Below, piece after piece: positions 34,571 to 47,825 of a stretch of DNA of 64,000 bases; position 1 is the first letter of the stretch; each line of letters begins with the position of its first letter. The notes under the pieces are model-generated. The model made no database searches. It was given only the letters and a program-made list of their open reading frames with translations, and had not been told where the DNA came from. The DNA lies in contig JAQJVL010001219.1 in the NCBI GenBank assembly GCA_035578905.1, forward strand, positions 124,001-188,000, written 5' to 3'. The translations under genes and the position numbers were made by a program. This DNA is from Stictocephala bisonia (Eukaryota; Arthropoda; Insecta; Hemiptera; Membracidae).

Positions 34571-36980
34571 TTTTTTTCACTAAGCATATTCACAGAACTG
34601 AATGTTGTAATTAATGTTATGCTTTAAATAAAAGTCTTAATTTCAATAATATTATAAAACACAAAACATATTTTTAAAAACAATAACAAATGTATGGGCG
34701 TCTGAAGAGGTATCAGCTATAAAATCTTGGCCTGTTTTACTATCATGCATAGTTACTTTCTGAATGATAAAAATCTTTATGAAAGTGGTTTTTACATAAT
34801 TTTGTCTATTTTATTAGCTTTTAATTGATCTTGCAAAAACAGTAGACTGAAACCACTACTTACATAGCTCACAAACTTTTGGAAAACTAAGTACACTTTT
34901 ATGTTATCACCACAATTGTAATTTCCTTTACAGTCTGAAATTCAACATTTATGAAGAATTATACCTTCATTATTTTTCAATTCACAACTTAAACTTAAAA
35001 TAAACTAAGTTGGAAAACCTGTTTAATAACACAACAATATAATATCTCAGCTGTCATTCTCTGTCTCAGCTACGTGTCGCTCACTCATGTGACTACACTC
35101 ATTGTTCTTTAGAAGGTATTGGCTGGCTCCCATCACTCTTACGGTCTCCTAAAAATTAGATAAGATTATAATGTAATATATATTGTCCTAAGTTGCCAAA
35201 TAATCTTCCGGATTTATTACACCTAACCCTAAACATACACAGTTTGCAGTTTGAACATGAAATTAAATCTAGTTTTATTAGATCAAACAAGCAAATTGTG
35301 CACGTTCCCTGCACTGTAGATATAGAGATTAAATTCTGACTAGTGTTAAGTATATAAATGATATTCACATTACTGAGTTTTATAAATTATGTTCCCTTAT
35401 TATTGCTTTACTGAGAAAATTTTACAATGATTGTCACTGTAAACATTCCAGTTTTGAAACAGACGAACTAAGCAGCTATGAAGGTTCTTTGGTTGGTATT
35501 TAGGCCAGATATTTAATTAGATGATTGCAAAGTCCTATCTGAGAATGCAAAAAAGTTGCAGTTACAATTAATTAGTGTTGAGTGCCTAACTCTGAGTAGT
35601 CACAACACCAAAGATGCTGGAAATAACAGTTTCATGTCAGCTTGTATTGTGTTGTAGTGACGTTATCATGTTCACTTAGCACTTCTGTATTGCTAGGGGC
35701 TGTAAATTTACTCTCCTATCAGAGTTTGTATACTTCCATCCGTTCAGCCCTAAATAGATAACTCATCTTGAGCGAAACACTAAGTACACTTTATTGTGGA
35801 TTTAAAAAATTGAACACTCACATAAAATACTATAGAGAAAGGAATATTCATGTAGTTTAGTATTGATAAAAAATTAAATGTAAGATAAAAATCAATTTGC
35901 ACGTGTATGAGAGGGTGGGTGGGTTGATACCACTGCCCGTATATAACTACATTTTATTTTGATTTAAATTAAGATTTACCGAAAGTGAATCTGTTTAGAT
36001 TGTGCATTTCACTTAATAATATCCTAACTAAATAAGAAATATCACTAAATACATTATTAAAAAATTTGTGTTTTATGGTATAGAATAGTGAAAGAGTTAC
36101 AAAAAGAAGATTTGTGACCGTCTTATTGGTATCGCTCTGTGAGTAAACAAAGAAATTAGCATATTACATACATCAATATTAGTTTTTATTAACAGCTGAG
36201 TGACAGTATTTAATGTAAAATAACCAGCATCTGATCAGTAATACAACCCGGATACCTGTGTAATATGTAGAGGTCAGATTCTGATTGAGAAAAGAAAATA
36301 AATACTGTGAGCTCATTGGGCAACCAAGTTTTAAATAAATCCTGGAAGGCAGGAAACTGGCCATCTCAAGCAATACACAGTAAGCATGGGAAGAGAGCAT
36401 TTAATAAATTGACCTACCAAGGTCAATAAATTAAATTAGGCCGGTCCTTTTTAGTTCATATTTTTCATATGCAATAGTATTAGTTTTGAAGGGACATTTT
36501 GAAAACATATTCCATTTATATCTTTTTTTTAAATAAATCCATGCCCATACATTAGAAGTTCAAATAAATAGTTTTCATAATTATATATATATATATAATT
36601 TTATAATGCCTTACAATGCTTCATATATTGAATTGTATGTATACTATTATAAAAATTATATTTTATTTCAAATAACAATTTGTTAAAATTGTTTGTTACC
36701 ATGGCAAGTTATCCGTGCCAGTGAGACCTTGGTCTTGGGGTCTTAGTGTGCCATCATAAGTAGTCCTGTGATGAGTTGTTTATTCCTTAACCCATTTAAA
36801 TTATTGTTTGCAACAATGGCCTCCATTATCTTATGCAGCAAGTTTCTGTTTTATCTTTTAAAAAATGAGTTAAATATTACTCATTATCATATACTTTGTG
36901 CCATGGTAGGAGTTATGAGCTATTTTATTCTTGAAATAAATGTTTTATATATGTATATAAAACAAATAATGCTTGATAAC
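34571..36980. other. Intergenic, nothing recognised
   Basis: AT-rich with only short accidental frames. At 36788-36791 TTAA is followed by CCCATTTAAATTATTG and a palindrome ATTGTTTGCAACAAT, which could be a lone TTAA-element end; no partner was seen. Confidence 0.35.
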
Positions 36981-37040
36981 AGTTGACTCTTGATAATCCG
37001 ACAGTAATAGGGTGTCGGATTATCAAAGGTTGATTTCTAT
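36981..37040 (+). mobile_element. Pogo/Tigger-like terminal fragment
   Basis: CAGTTGACTCTTGATAATCC followed by GTGTCGGATTATCAAAGG has the start and internal repeat of pogo/Tigger ends. No partner end is clear; CAGTAGCCTCTGAATA at 37075 may be a decayed relative. Confidence 0.45.
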
Positions 37041-37367
37041 AAATGTAAATTATCACTTCTAAGAACTGTAAGTACAGTAGCCTCTGAATATCATACTGAG
37101 AAATTACACGCTATCTATAAAATTAGACTGGTAATACTACTGAATTAAAAAAAAAAACAAATACATTATTTACTGTAGTAGTTTTTTTATTTTTACAATT
37201 ATAAAATGTTTTAAACTCAAACATTATTTTTTAATAATTGTAGTAATTTAGTTTTACAAAAAATGAATAATTCCTACAACAAAAAATCAAAATATACACA
37301 CATATTATGTACAGTTATATTTACTGATTCAAAAAATTTGAAATTGTTTTTGTTTGTCTCTTCATAT

Positions 37368-38045
37368 TTAGGAGAGATAAGACATCAGCAAACTTACCTT
37401 CGAAGACAAGTCCACTAACAACATAGTAGTAAACAAATACAACAGAGTCACATGTGCACAAATTTTCTGTGCCACTGGCTCTTTCTTCAGGTGAGTAGTG
37501 CAGTCTCTCTTTCTACTCACCTGAAGAAACTGTGTCGGCACTGGTGGCACAGTGCTGTAATCTAGCTACTTGGGGACAAAGTGTTTGGGAGGTTGTAGGC
37601 GATAGGTTCCATGCTCGGTCCTCTTATTACTGACACGGCGTTGGCTCAATGGTTGCCATCGACGTGGACACTACTAGATAAGTCTGGGGTGTCCATGTTG
37701 GATACTAGTCAAGGTTCAGATGTTTTGTAGGGAAAAGAACTGAGTGTCAGACTTGTCAGTTCTCAAAATCAGACCAACACTATGTGTTTCGGATTCCACG
37801 TAAAACTGTAGGTCCCATAGTTGCCCTGGCTATTAATAAATAGTCCTTTCTGAGCTAAGTCGAACTCAGATAGTAACAATGACTACACTCGTTCATCTTC
37901 ACTCATCAACTCATATCTCTACGATCGGCGTATTAGAAATAATGAATAATGAATTGTAATAATTGTATTTGTTTACTACAACTTTGTTGTTAGTGGACTT
38001 GTCTTCGAAGGTAAGCTTGCTGATGTCTTATCTCTCCTAATGTAC
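37368..38045. mobile_element. Inverted-repeat element (MITE-like), copy 1, with a SINE inside
   Basis: The left arm (37370-37440) starts GAGATAAGACATCAGCAAAC; the right arm (37965-38040) is its reverse complement with a few changes. Inside, a second hairpin at 37491-37526 has arms TTCTTCAGGTGAGTA and CTACTCACCTGAAGAA. The family B SINE (37524-37960) sits in the middle. Shares its arms with 38613-38803. Confidence 0.65.
37524..37960 (+). repeat. ~430-bp SINE, family B, copy 1
   Basis: Starts TCGGCACTGGTGGCACAG, has a degenerate pol III A-box region, GATAGGTTCCATGCTCGG (B-box-like), and a body with GACACGGCGTTGG and CCACGTAAAACTGTAGG. It ends near GATCGGCGTATTA and AATAATGAATAATG. Near-identical order at 42703-43131 in reverse. 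Confidence 0.7.
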
Positions 38046-38433
38046 TAATTCCTTATGGCCTAGTGCCTTTTAACATAACCTAAAATATGTATTGAGTCAG
38101 TAATGGCTTTTCCTTGAATATGTTTTAGATTACAATGTCTTGTAGTCTCAAGTTTCCTCTCTTCACACCAATACATCAAGTTATTTGCAGATAAATAATT
38201 GGTAACTGGTAATTGGCTCTTAAACAATTAGCAACTTAATAATGGAAGTAGTAGAACTCACTGTAACAATACGGGAACAAGAAAGCTAACAGATGCTCAT
38301 ATTATATTGAATCGTGGAGTCAGTCAGATGGCAAACGGTTGAAGGGGGAAGCATATGTCACAACAGGAGTTGTATTGGAACGCATCGGACTAGTAATTTT
38401 ATATATAATAGTACTGCTCATTCCTATTCCTTG

Positions 38434-38594
38434 CCGGTGTGGTGGCTCAGTGGATAAGGCTTCGGACTGCGGAGAGGAAGTTCCAAGGTTCAAATCCCCA
38501 CTGAGCCAACAGTCGGTACTTCACTCATTGAATAAAGTTGACGCACAGGCCTGCATGCTCATGTCAACTGACAAGTGAGGTTTAAAAAAAAAAA
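38434..38594 (+). repeat. tRNA-derived SINE, family A, second copy
   Basis: GGTGGCTCAGTGGATAAGGC, GGTTCAAATCCCC at 38488-38500 (B box), TTGAATAAAGTTGACGC, and a 3' A-run. It matches 23773-23932 (-). The A-rich end abuts the small inverted-repeat element at 38613. Confidence 0.82.
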
Positions 38595-38612
38595 TTACTA
38601 ATGGTAATATAA

Positions 38613-38803
38613 TAGTATATTGAAGAGATAGGACATCAGCAAACTTACCTTAGAAGACAAGTTCACTAACACCAGAGCCGTAATAACATATACAGAAGAA
38701 TCACATAATCACACGAATTTTCAGTACCATTGGCACTTTGTTCAGGTGAGTAGAGAGAGAGAGACTCAGGTAAGTTTGCTGATGTCATCTCTTCAATATA
38801 CTA
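38613..38803. mobile_element. Inverted-repeat element (MITE-like), copy 2
   Basis: Arms from TAGTATATTGAAGAGAT through GACATCAGCAAACTTACCT, repeated in reverse at 38772-38803. 191 bp, centred on a GA-rich core with CAGGTGAGTAG. Same family as 37368-38045. Confidence 0.65.
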
Positions 38804-41800
38804 ATTCCTGGTGTAGTGCCCTTTAATCTATAATGGTAATGTATACAAGTCTATCCTCACCAGTGTTCCATCTCAATTTGATAATAGGACAGAAGAACCT
38901 TAGCAGATTCTAAAAATACTCAGTTCATTTTAAGATCTATTAAAAATAGTTGAATTTCATCTATGTGAGAGCCCATTATCAAAGAACATTCGAAGAGGCA
39001 TATGAAAACTGAAAATCATAAGAAAGTTGAATCATGGCAAAAATGGTAAATTTTTATAAGTTATACTGAACAAATGTTTAATCATGTTTTAAAATCTACA
39101 ATATTTTATTAGTTTTATATTTGTTATTTATTTAAGCTGCAGATAAAGTCTAGTCTTCCCATAAATTATTAATATGTATTGAATTGTCAGGAGTAAACAT
39201 TTGATATGTTCTTGTGTATTAATATGAGTGTGTAGTTTTAGAGGTATTGTACTGCATATAATATGAATCAATTATTTATCTTTTAACTTTGTTTTAAAAG
39301 TTAGAATACAATAATTATTATGGTAAAATGCCTCGATAATTTGTTTTGTATCCTTGTCTTGTAAATAAATTTTTACTTGGAGGCATGAATAGCAGCATGT
39401 TTATATTTTTTAATTGGGATCATTTTAAAGACTTGAAAGTCTACTGTAATTGTACATATATATATAATTAATATATATTTCATAATCCTGATTTTATAAA
39501 AGTAACATCAATGTGTACAAATGTAATTTGCAAAGAATAATTATCATTGTGATTAACTATATTTGTTGCAATCCATTAAATACCCTATGTCATTCTATTT
39601 AATCTTAGAACTAAGGCTTAAGTGGCCAGTGTCATGACTAGAATCTAGATTTTCCGGTGACAACTGCGTCAAGATACTGTCTACAATTATGCACAAGATA
39701 ACCAGACGCTTCACCCATGCTGTGATGTGGCATCTCAGTAGTATCGCTGAGATTGAGATCGGCAAATGACCTTCCAGCTTTTATAATAGGTGGTGGGATG
39801 GGAACTGGTTTGACAGGTATGCTAGAGGGGCGGGGACATGACCCACGGTCATTGACTGAAGAAAATCAATATGGCTGACTTCCATTTTATTTCAATTTAC
39901 TTAAAAGGGATTTCTATGTCTTTGGAAGCCGTATACTTTCATCCTTATTAAAATTATTTCTGCTTTTTTATATTTCTATAGCTTCCCTTACGATTCTCGG
40001 GTAGTAATGTGGGATATCGGCAAGGAATTTAGTTGGTCAAATAAATTTCCATGACTAGTTTTTGTGCTGTTCTGCAACTGCAGACTTTGTCATTCTTTGT
40101 ATATAGTTCACCAGGAGTACTGTTATGAATATATATTTTTGAGTATTTAACTTAATAACCTGTTTCAATCAATAAAATATCGCTTTTATAAGGAATAAAA
40201 AAGAAATCAGATGTGTAGAGTAGGAAATACAATACTGGCTTGAATTACTTGATAAAATAATCAAAAATAATTATACTCTATGGTAAACATTTTTCACGCA
40301 CATAAATAAAACAGTAGGATGACGTTAATCATGAACAGCTGATTGTTTACAACTGTAGTTGTGCCAGTCAATCAGACATCGTAGATCGTGTGTCATAGTT
40401 GTTGGTTATGTTGTTAATATTATTTATTAGTGTGATGTTTGATTTTATTTAGTACGTATTTTTATTATCAAAATTATATAAAGAATTGACTCATTTCTGG
40501 AGAGCAAAATGATGTAATAGGAAAAGAAAAGCACCCACCAGATCTGAATCTGAATAAGTGATGTTTTATGAGTACAGTTCTATGTAAATACATATATAAA
40601 GTTATAATTTTTTTAAATAGTGTTTATTTAGTTAGTTAGAAGTATTAATTTTTCAAATAATGTTCTTCAAACATAGAAATAAATAATTTATGGAACTTTA
40701 CGCTGAAAAAGTACATTTTTTCAAATATTTGATTTTTTTACGCTGATACAAAACATTGCCAACAAAACATTTTTGTTGAAGAAAAACTACTAGTGTTTCA
40801 TATTTTTGTGTTCAGAACCAAACTCTGCATCTTTTTTATATAATGAATTTGAAATTTGTTGCCATAAAAACAGTGTAAAATACCCTCAAAAACAAAAACA
40901 ATTTTTGAAACAAAAAAAATCAAGGTCATCAGTAGTTCTTAATTTTTCAAGTTATTTTGATAAGTTTGTATTTTATATCACCTTTTTCTATATTTCATTG
41001 TGAATAATTTGATATATAATATGTCATACTACAGGTATATTTTATATTTTTTATGAATTTTTAAAAAAAGTTCTGCGCGATATCAGAAAATGGCCTATCA
41101 CTGAAGAGTGAAATGATCATCACTCGGAGGGTTAAGCTCTAATTGAATTAAGAAAAGTCAAGTAAATTTTAAACAGAAGATTAAAGAATTTGCTGTAAAA
41201 AGATTCCCCATAATCTGCTTTACTGATTTTATTATTAAAAAATTATATAGTTGACTCATTTAGTACATCTAATGTCATAATAAAACGCATTTATGTTTTA
41301 ACTGATTAATGGATGATGATTAATATAAATTATTTCGTAGAAAGACTTAGAGCTTTTTTTGAAGTGTGTCTATAAAAAACACTTTTTTAACTACAAAAAA
41401 AAAAAAAAAAAAAAAATACCTTTTAGTTGTTGAGGTAAAGGTATACTCACTCATCAGTGAGAAAGCAAAGTTCCTGAACAAAATATAATTATTTTCGTTT
41501 CGTTTAGGACAGGAAGGCTTGCTTTTTTAAAGACCCGATCTTCAGCCCATCATAGGAGGGGATTAATGAAAGACCATAATTTATTTTCATTTTTATACAC
41601 GTAAATTTTCAAAGGAATTATAAAAAAAGGTAGTCCTGCTTTCCTGTCTTCAACAAAATCTGAATAATTCAGGCACTTGCTCTTTAGTGTAAAGCTAAGT
41701 ATTACAATTAGCTTTATTCCCACTTTGTTAACAAAAAATAACCTTTATTTTACCCTCATAAAATGACAAGACATAGACATTATGGCTGTACTACATGTGA

Positions 41801-42266
41801 AGCCTGGATCTGGTTCTTGGCCAAGTCAGAACACTGTGCTGGTGAAGAAACAGACATATTCCCCTTCTCACCTGTATAATAGGGAAGACTCGAGATTTTA
41901 TTTTAATGAACTGCTTGTCTAAGTGCACTCAATTGAAATGCACTTATGAAAAAATCCTTAATTAATTTGGCAAATAGTATGAAACTAGAAACTACAAAAT
42001 TGATCTTTATGTTAAGCTATTCCCAAAATGGTTTATGGAGAATAGTTAGTTTCTTATTCTGGCGAACAAACTTGGTCTACTGGCACAGTTCTTGACCTAT
42101 ATTGTTGAAATAGTAAAGCCAGCTTAAGTAAACCAGTTTCTTATTCAAAACTCAACTACAGTAAATTCACAATACTTTGAGTTGCTGAAGCTACCTCGGA
42201 TTTAAAGAAACTTATAATACTCGGAAAAAGAAAATGTAATAAAATGACAAAACTTAAATATTACTA
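38804..42266. other. Intergenic, little structure
   Basis: AT-rich. An A-run of about 25 bp lies at 41393-41417. At 41131-41135 GGGTTAA follows a right end that reads, in reverse complement, CCCTCCGAGTGATGATCATT; the phrase AGTGAT-N-CATTT occurs twice 22 bp apart there. This may be a lone TTAA-element end. No gene recognised. Confidence 0.4.
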
Positions 42267-42519
42267 TTGGCGCAGAAATTATGTGCCCAAGTTTGAAGGT
42301 TGTTTTCTTAGGAACTAAAAGGCCTACTCACACCATTGTTTTCCTCATTAATTGTACATTATAACATGTGCATTTAAACATTTTATTACAAGTTTTATTA
42401 ATTTTTATCATAGTTGGGACAAAAAAGTACTGGAATTTTAACTAGTTTCCTCTGTACGTACATCAAATTTACTCTGTTATTACTCAAAAACCTGTAAATG
42501 TATCGCATTTATATTTTAA

Positions 42520-43566
42520 CCCTTCACACGTGGAAATTATTTTACCCTATTTTAAAGTATCATGTAATTATGAATGTGAAGTTAATTTAAGTTTTAGAAA
42601 CATAAAGGAAATAAAAAAAGATTTATATTTAAAGTTAAAATTAATTTTGAAAACTATTTTATTGTAGATGTACAATTATAATGAACATTACATTTATTCA
42701 TCTCTAAGACGCCGATCATAGAGATATGGGCGAATATGAGGAGTGAATGAGTGTAGATGAACGAGTGTACTCATGTTACTATCTGAGTTCGACTTAGCTC
42801 AGAAAGGACTATTTATTAATAGCCCAATAGCTAGGGCAACTATGGGACCTACAGCTTTACGTGGAATCCGAACCACGTAGTGTTGGTCTGATTTTCAGCT
42901 AACTGACAAGTCTGACACTCCGTTCTCTTCCCTACACAACATCCGAACCCTGACTACCATCCAACATGGACACTCCAGACTTCTCTAGTAGTGTCCACGC
43001 TGATGGCAACCATTGAGCGGACGCCGTGTCGGTATTAAGAGAACCGAGCATGGAACCTATCTCCTACAATCTCCCAAACACTTTGTCCTCAAGTAGCTGG
43101 GTTACAGCACTGCGCCACCAGTGCCGACTAAATATAAAAAAAGTCAACATTTTAGTTGAAACTTTTAACAATATCTATCATTTATGATACAATAATAACT
43201 ATAACAAAATAATTGAAAACTAGAAATTACAGAAAAAGAACGATAAGTGTTGAAAACAATGTCCTTGGGTAGAGTGACAGACCAAGGATATTTCCGTTTT
43301 ACGTATGTGCAAAGGCAGGAGATGGAGCCGCGCCCATTCACGCTCTGATGGCTTTTCTGCCCCTTTTCATTCATAGATGATTTACGTTTTTTATAGACTG
43401 AGGGAGTTGGCCAAAGACATGTCTAAGTTGATGCTGCACTCTAGCGGAAGTTTTTGGAACTATCCTTTACACCATCGACAGAAATATTTCATTTTGGATA
43501 TATTCGTTAACCGCGTTTGATGCAAAGTATAGGCTGGGTATATATCGGTTTGCCGCATGTGAAGGA
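42520..43566. mobile_element. Non-autonomous TTAA element, element e, with SINE inside
   Basis: TTAA at 42516-42519 and 43567-43570. Ends CCCTTCACACGTGG and (reverse complement) TCCTTCACATGCGG. From the right end, GCGGCAAACCGATATAT (position 11) and GCGGTTAACGAATATAT (position 53) repeat 42 bp apart. The empty site is preserved in the opposite fold-back arm. Confidence 0.8.
42703..43131 (-). repeat. ~430-bp SINE, family B, copy 2
   Basis: Reverse-strand copy of the sequence at 37524-37960: the same order of phrases (GTGCTGTAAC, GGTTCCATGCTCGG, GACACGGCGTCC, CTGAGCTAAGTCGAACTC, ATAGAGATATG complement). Inserted in the TTAA element. Confidence 0.75.
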
Positions 43567-44239
43567 TTAATAGAAATGTTTCCTGCAAGTTTTTTAAATT
43601 TTAGAATTTTAACTTTTTGAGAAAAAAGTTCTTATCAATTCCCTGAAATATTGTTTTCTTGGCTTGTAGAGGTATAAAATTAATTACTTGGTCTTTTGTA
43701 ATCCTTATGACATGTATAGTTAAAATACATGATTCTCATTTGTCTAAATAAATGCAGTGATTTATATTGATTTAAATAAATTTAAATTTATTTAAAATAA
43801 CTGCATTTACTTATGAGAATAACATGAATGTAACATAACTATACATGTCACAAGGATTACAACAAGGCTATATAATTAATTTTACGACATCTAGAAGCCA
43901 AGAAAACAATTTTTGAGGGAATTGATAAGAAAGTTTTTCTCGAAAAGTTAAAATTTATAAAAACCAGGTTTTAAAATATAAATATGATTGACGGCTTTTT
44001 GAGTAATAATAGTATAAATTAAATGTACAGTGAAAACTAGTTAAAATTCCAGTACTCTTTTGTTCCAACTGGGTTAAAAATTAATAAAATGTTTAAATGC
44101 ATATGTTATAACGTACAATTAAATAAGGAAAACAATGGTGTAAATAGATATTTTGTAGGCCTTTTAGTTCCCTAGAAAACAACCTTCAAACTCGGGTGAA
44201 CATAATTTCTGCACCAAGAGTAAGCAGAATTTTCTGCTT

Positions 44240-46251
44240 AAAGGAGGGTACTTGATTTCTTGCAGCTCTTTCTCGTCATCCCTGAAGGAGCATTGTATCA
44301 GCATCATGCTTCCCGTTGCTGCTCAACATACTGCAGAAAATAAAAGCAAAGCTTTATGGACTATAGTTAATAATGAAAGGAAAGCGCAACACCAACTGCA
44401 GCCACAGATCCGAATTGTAATTAACGATGAAAAGATAGATAACCCCACTAAAGTTGCAGAACATTTTAATAGTTTTTTCAGCCAAATAGCCGATGTAACA
44501 CTGAACCAAAACAAGAAAACACTAGACAATTTTAACGACAATGAAATTAATCTGACCAGAACAGTTGACTGCCAAACATGTCTTTCTTTTACCCCAACTA
44601 ACAATAAAGAAGTGCGAGCTGTAATAAATTCACTTAAAACAAAAACATCCAGCAGATTTGATGAATATTCATCTAAAGTCGTAAAATATTGTGCTGACGA
44701 ACTAACTCCACCTTTAATGAATATTATAAATAAATCACTCAGTCTTGGTCTTTTTCCCTCTGGCTTTGAAGTTATCAAAAGTGTATCCAAAACATAAAAA
44801 GGGCCCTACAACAGAGGTGGAAAATTATAGACCTATATCATTGGTTTCAACCTTCTCGAAAATAATAGAAAAAGTGGTCCTGAATAGACTCATGACTCAT
44901 CTAAGACAACAACACCTGATTACCAAGTCTCAACATGGGTTCTTGAAAGGTAAATCAACAACTTCCGCCATTATCAGCCTTGTTGACTACATCATCGAAC
45001 AAATTGACAAAGAAAATTATATCTCTGCTCTTTTTCTTGACTACAGCAAAGCTTTTGACTGCCTAGGAAATGACATGATCTCAAGAAAACTATCGTCTTT
45101 AGGTATTAGAGGTACAGAAAACAAATGGTTTGTAAGCTATTTATCTGGGCGAAGTCAAGTAGTTGAAATACATAACACTACACTAAGCCATATATCCACA
45201 ATCCAGTCAAACCCCCTCCCCGTCACACGGGGCATACCTCAGGGCTCAGTCCTAGGTCCAATCCTTTTTGTTCTCTTTGTAAATGATTTTCCAGCATACA
45301 TCCAAGATCACGACACTACGTGTGTAATGTATGCTGATGATACAACATTACTGATCAAGAACACCACTGCTGAAGGCGTATATGCGTCTGCCTCTAACTC
45401 ACTAGAAAAGGCCCTGAGTTACTGCAAAAGAAATTACCTAGCTGTAAACTCAACAAAGACAATACAAGTAAATTTCAGTAGAAAAAAGGGCCACATCCCT
45501 AAAATCCCTGACATTGCAGTTGAAACCCATGTAAAATTTTTTGGAGTCACCCTAGACAGTAACTTAACCTGGAATGAGCATGTTAATAAACTTTGTAAAA
45601 AAATAAACAGTGGCATATATGTTGTTCGGCGGATAAAATGGATCGGAAACGTAGAGGCAGCAAAAACAGCTTAACATTCACTAGTAGAAACACATTTGAG
45701 ATATGGACTAGTGTTATGGGGAGGATCCTCAGCTGGAAACCTCAAAAGGTTACTAATTCTACAGAAGAAAGCAATTAGAATCCTCACTGACCTTGAACCT
45801 CATCAGAGCTGCAGAAACGCTTTCAAGTCCATGAAGATAATAACCATACATGGATTGTACATTCAAGAAGTAATCCTGCATGCTCATCAACGAGGCCTCC
45901 AAACAGGAAAAGATCTCCACCCCTACAATACCCGTCATGCAACTAATTATGTTCTACCCTCACACCGTACAGCACTCTATGAAGAAAAACCATCCTACAT
46001 TGGCAGAAAACTATGGAACATACTACCAGCCACAGCCAAAGGTCTGAAGCTATGTGTGCTTAAGAGAGAACTTCACGACTTCCTCATAAACCATCCATGC
46101 TACACTCTTGAAGAATTCCTGGAAGCATGTAAAGAATGGACACTTGATGTAACTTAATTTTATTACACTAATGTCCATTTCAACTGTAACTGTCACTATG
46201 ACACTATTACCATTCTTGAAGAATGTGTCAATAAAGAATATTGTCTATTGT
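44240..46251 (+). mobile_element. 5'-truncated LINE with reverse transcriptase (Jockey/CR1-like)
   Basis: Coding from 44312 to 46157 and a short 3' UTR ending in an AATAAAG and two copies of ATTGTCT. The 5' endonuclease part is missing, as expected from incomplete target-primed reverse transcription. Confidence 0.82.
44312..46157 (+). pseudogene. LINE reverse-transcriptase ORF with two interruptions
   Basis: Three open segments: 44312-44797, 44745-45674 and 45675-46157. The RT fingers and palm are well kept: VENYRPISLVSTFSKIIEKV, QHGFLKGKSTTSAI, LFLDYSKAFDCLG (motif A Asp), RGIPQGSVLGPILFVLFVND (motif B), CVMYADDTTLL (catalytic YADD). A -1/+1 shift near 44780 and a stop at 45672 are the only breaks seen. 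The tail WGGSSAGNLKRLLILQKKAI and YNTRHA-like region are typical of CR1/Jockey clades. This is the youngest LINE in the window. Confidence 0.85.
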
Positions 46252-47825
46252 CTACTACATGTGGTGTCTATCACTGCCAACCCCTCCTCAGCATGATTCT
46301 ACACTGGTAGTCTCTGCAGGAATGCCTTCGTCACTACTGGTCCTTAACCGATTCAGGACAGTTTCTATGATCAAGTTATTTTATTTCCCAGGTATTTTGT
46401 ATACCAATTTTACATGTTTACAAACAATAGTTTAACATGGCAACAAAACAAAAGTCACATAAAATGATAATATTAAAAATACAATAATGTTTAACCATAA
46501 TCATAAGATGTGTAGAGACCATGCTCACACTAATTCAGGTGTGGTCCACTATTGCAGCCATATAAAAAAATCATTCACTTACAGACTTTAGTCTATACAG
46601 TATTTTAAAATTTACATAGTGAGGTAGAGCATTAAACCATATCATTGACGGTAGATAATTAAATATCCGTCTAAAGGATTCCATTGTCATGTTGAAAAAG
46701 TCCACAAGATGGCAAATTTTGTTCCCTTCTCTCATCATTCTCTAAATAGGACTGTGCAATTGATAGTTATGCCTAATCTCAAAAAGGTGGTGTAGTCTTG
46801 TAGGTGATGGATCCTGAAGCTGATCAGTTGAAATAAAGATGGACAATCAACAACGTCATTTAAAAGTTAAAAAAAGTCAATATGAGATCAGCTACAAGAC
46901 ATCTAGTAGCAAGTGGTGTCATGCTTTGCTTCAATTTCATAAGTTGGAACATCCTTGTAGAGAAATATATTCTTCATGCCCAATATTCTTTTAAATATTT
47001 TCTGGATAGATTGAATCCTATTAACATGTCTCGTGTGGTATATGGTGATCACATGGAGGATGCATATTAGAGATTTATATAGTATGACTATTGTTTTGGA
47101 ATTGAGGCCAAATCTGGCTAATCGCAAAACAAACCCAAGCATTCTAGATGCCTTAGAACAAATAGCAACAATATGATTCCAAGGTCTCTTATAGGATCAC
47201 TCATTTTGATCATAGTATCATCTAAAAATGTTAGTAATTATTGGGGTTTTAGGTCTGTGAAACTTAATGTGTTTAGACTTTATAGTCATCTTATTAATTT
47301 CACACCACCGTAGAAGTTGGTAAATAGAATCTTGCACCCCTAAAAAGTCCTCTTTAGATCATATTTCGTGGTACACTTAACATTATCAGCAAATAAAGAA
47401 AAGTTATCGGGCAGTTTCTTACCAATGTCATTTATGAAAGGTACAAATAGGAATGGCCCCAAAAGGGACCCTTGAAGTACACCCAATGAAGAAATGAAGG
47501 CTGATGATACACTACACCCATATCTCACAGCGAGGTCCAATGTTGTAGGTACATCTGAACCAATTCCACAAATGGCCAACTATTTCATAACCACTCAGTT
47601 TGGCGAGAAGAAGACTATGATCAACCTTATCAAATGCCTTAGCAAAGTCTATGTAAATAGCATCTACTTGATTTCCTCTACTAAAAGCGTCCAAAATATA
47701 ATCTTGCATGAGGTAATAAGTTGGTAACTGTAGACCTTCCAGCAGTAAATCCATGTTGCTCCTTGATTAACACTTGTTTAAAACAAAGCTTAATAATATC
47801 CTGCACTAAGCTCTCAAATCGGGCG

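Larger units (their letters stand above)
42267..44217. repeat. Large fold-back: ~430-bp arms, left arm interrupted
   Basis: The left arm consists of 42267-42519 plus 43567-43770, the right arm of 43785-44217; they are reverse complements with about 80-90% identity by eye. The left arm is split by a TTAA element; at the corresponding point in the right arm a single ATATTTTAAAAC marks the unoccupied site. Neither arm contains a recognisable coding frame. Confidence 0.75.

Noticed and set aside
36788..36860. Another TTAA element end with an ATTGTTTGCAACAAT palindrome
   Set aside because: Only one end visible and the second box at +42 bp is weak; too uncertain to list as an element.
38434..38594. 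A tRNA gene
   Set aside because: A and B boxes are present but the body and A-rich tail, and the second copy at 23773, identify a SINE. The acceptor stem cannot be formed.
41090..41135. TTAA element end with AGTGAT boxes
   Set aside because: No opposite end found, and the box spacing is 22 rather than 42-45 bp; left as a note in the intergenic entry.
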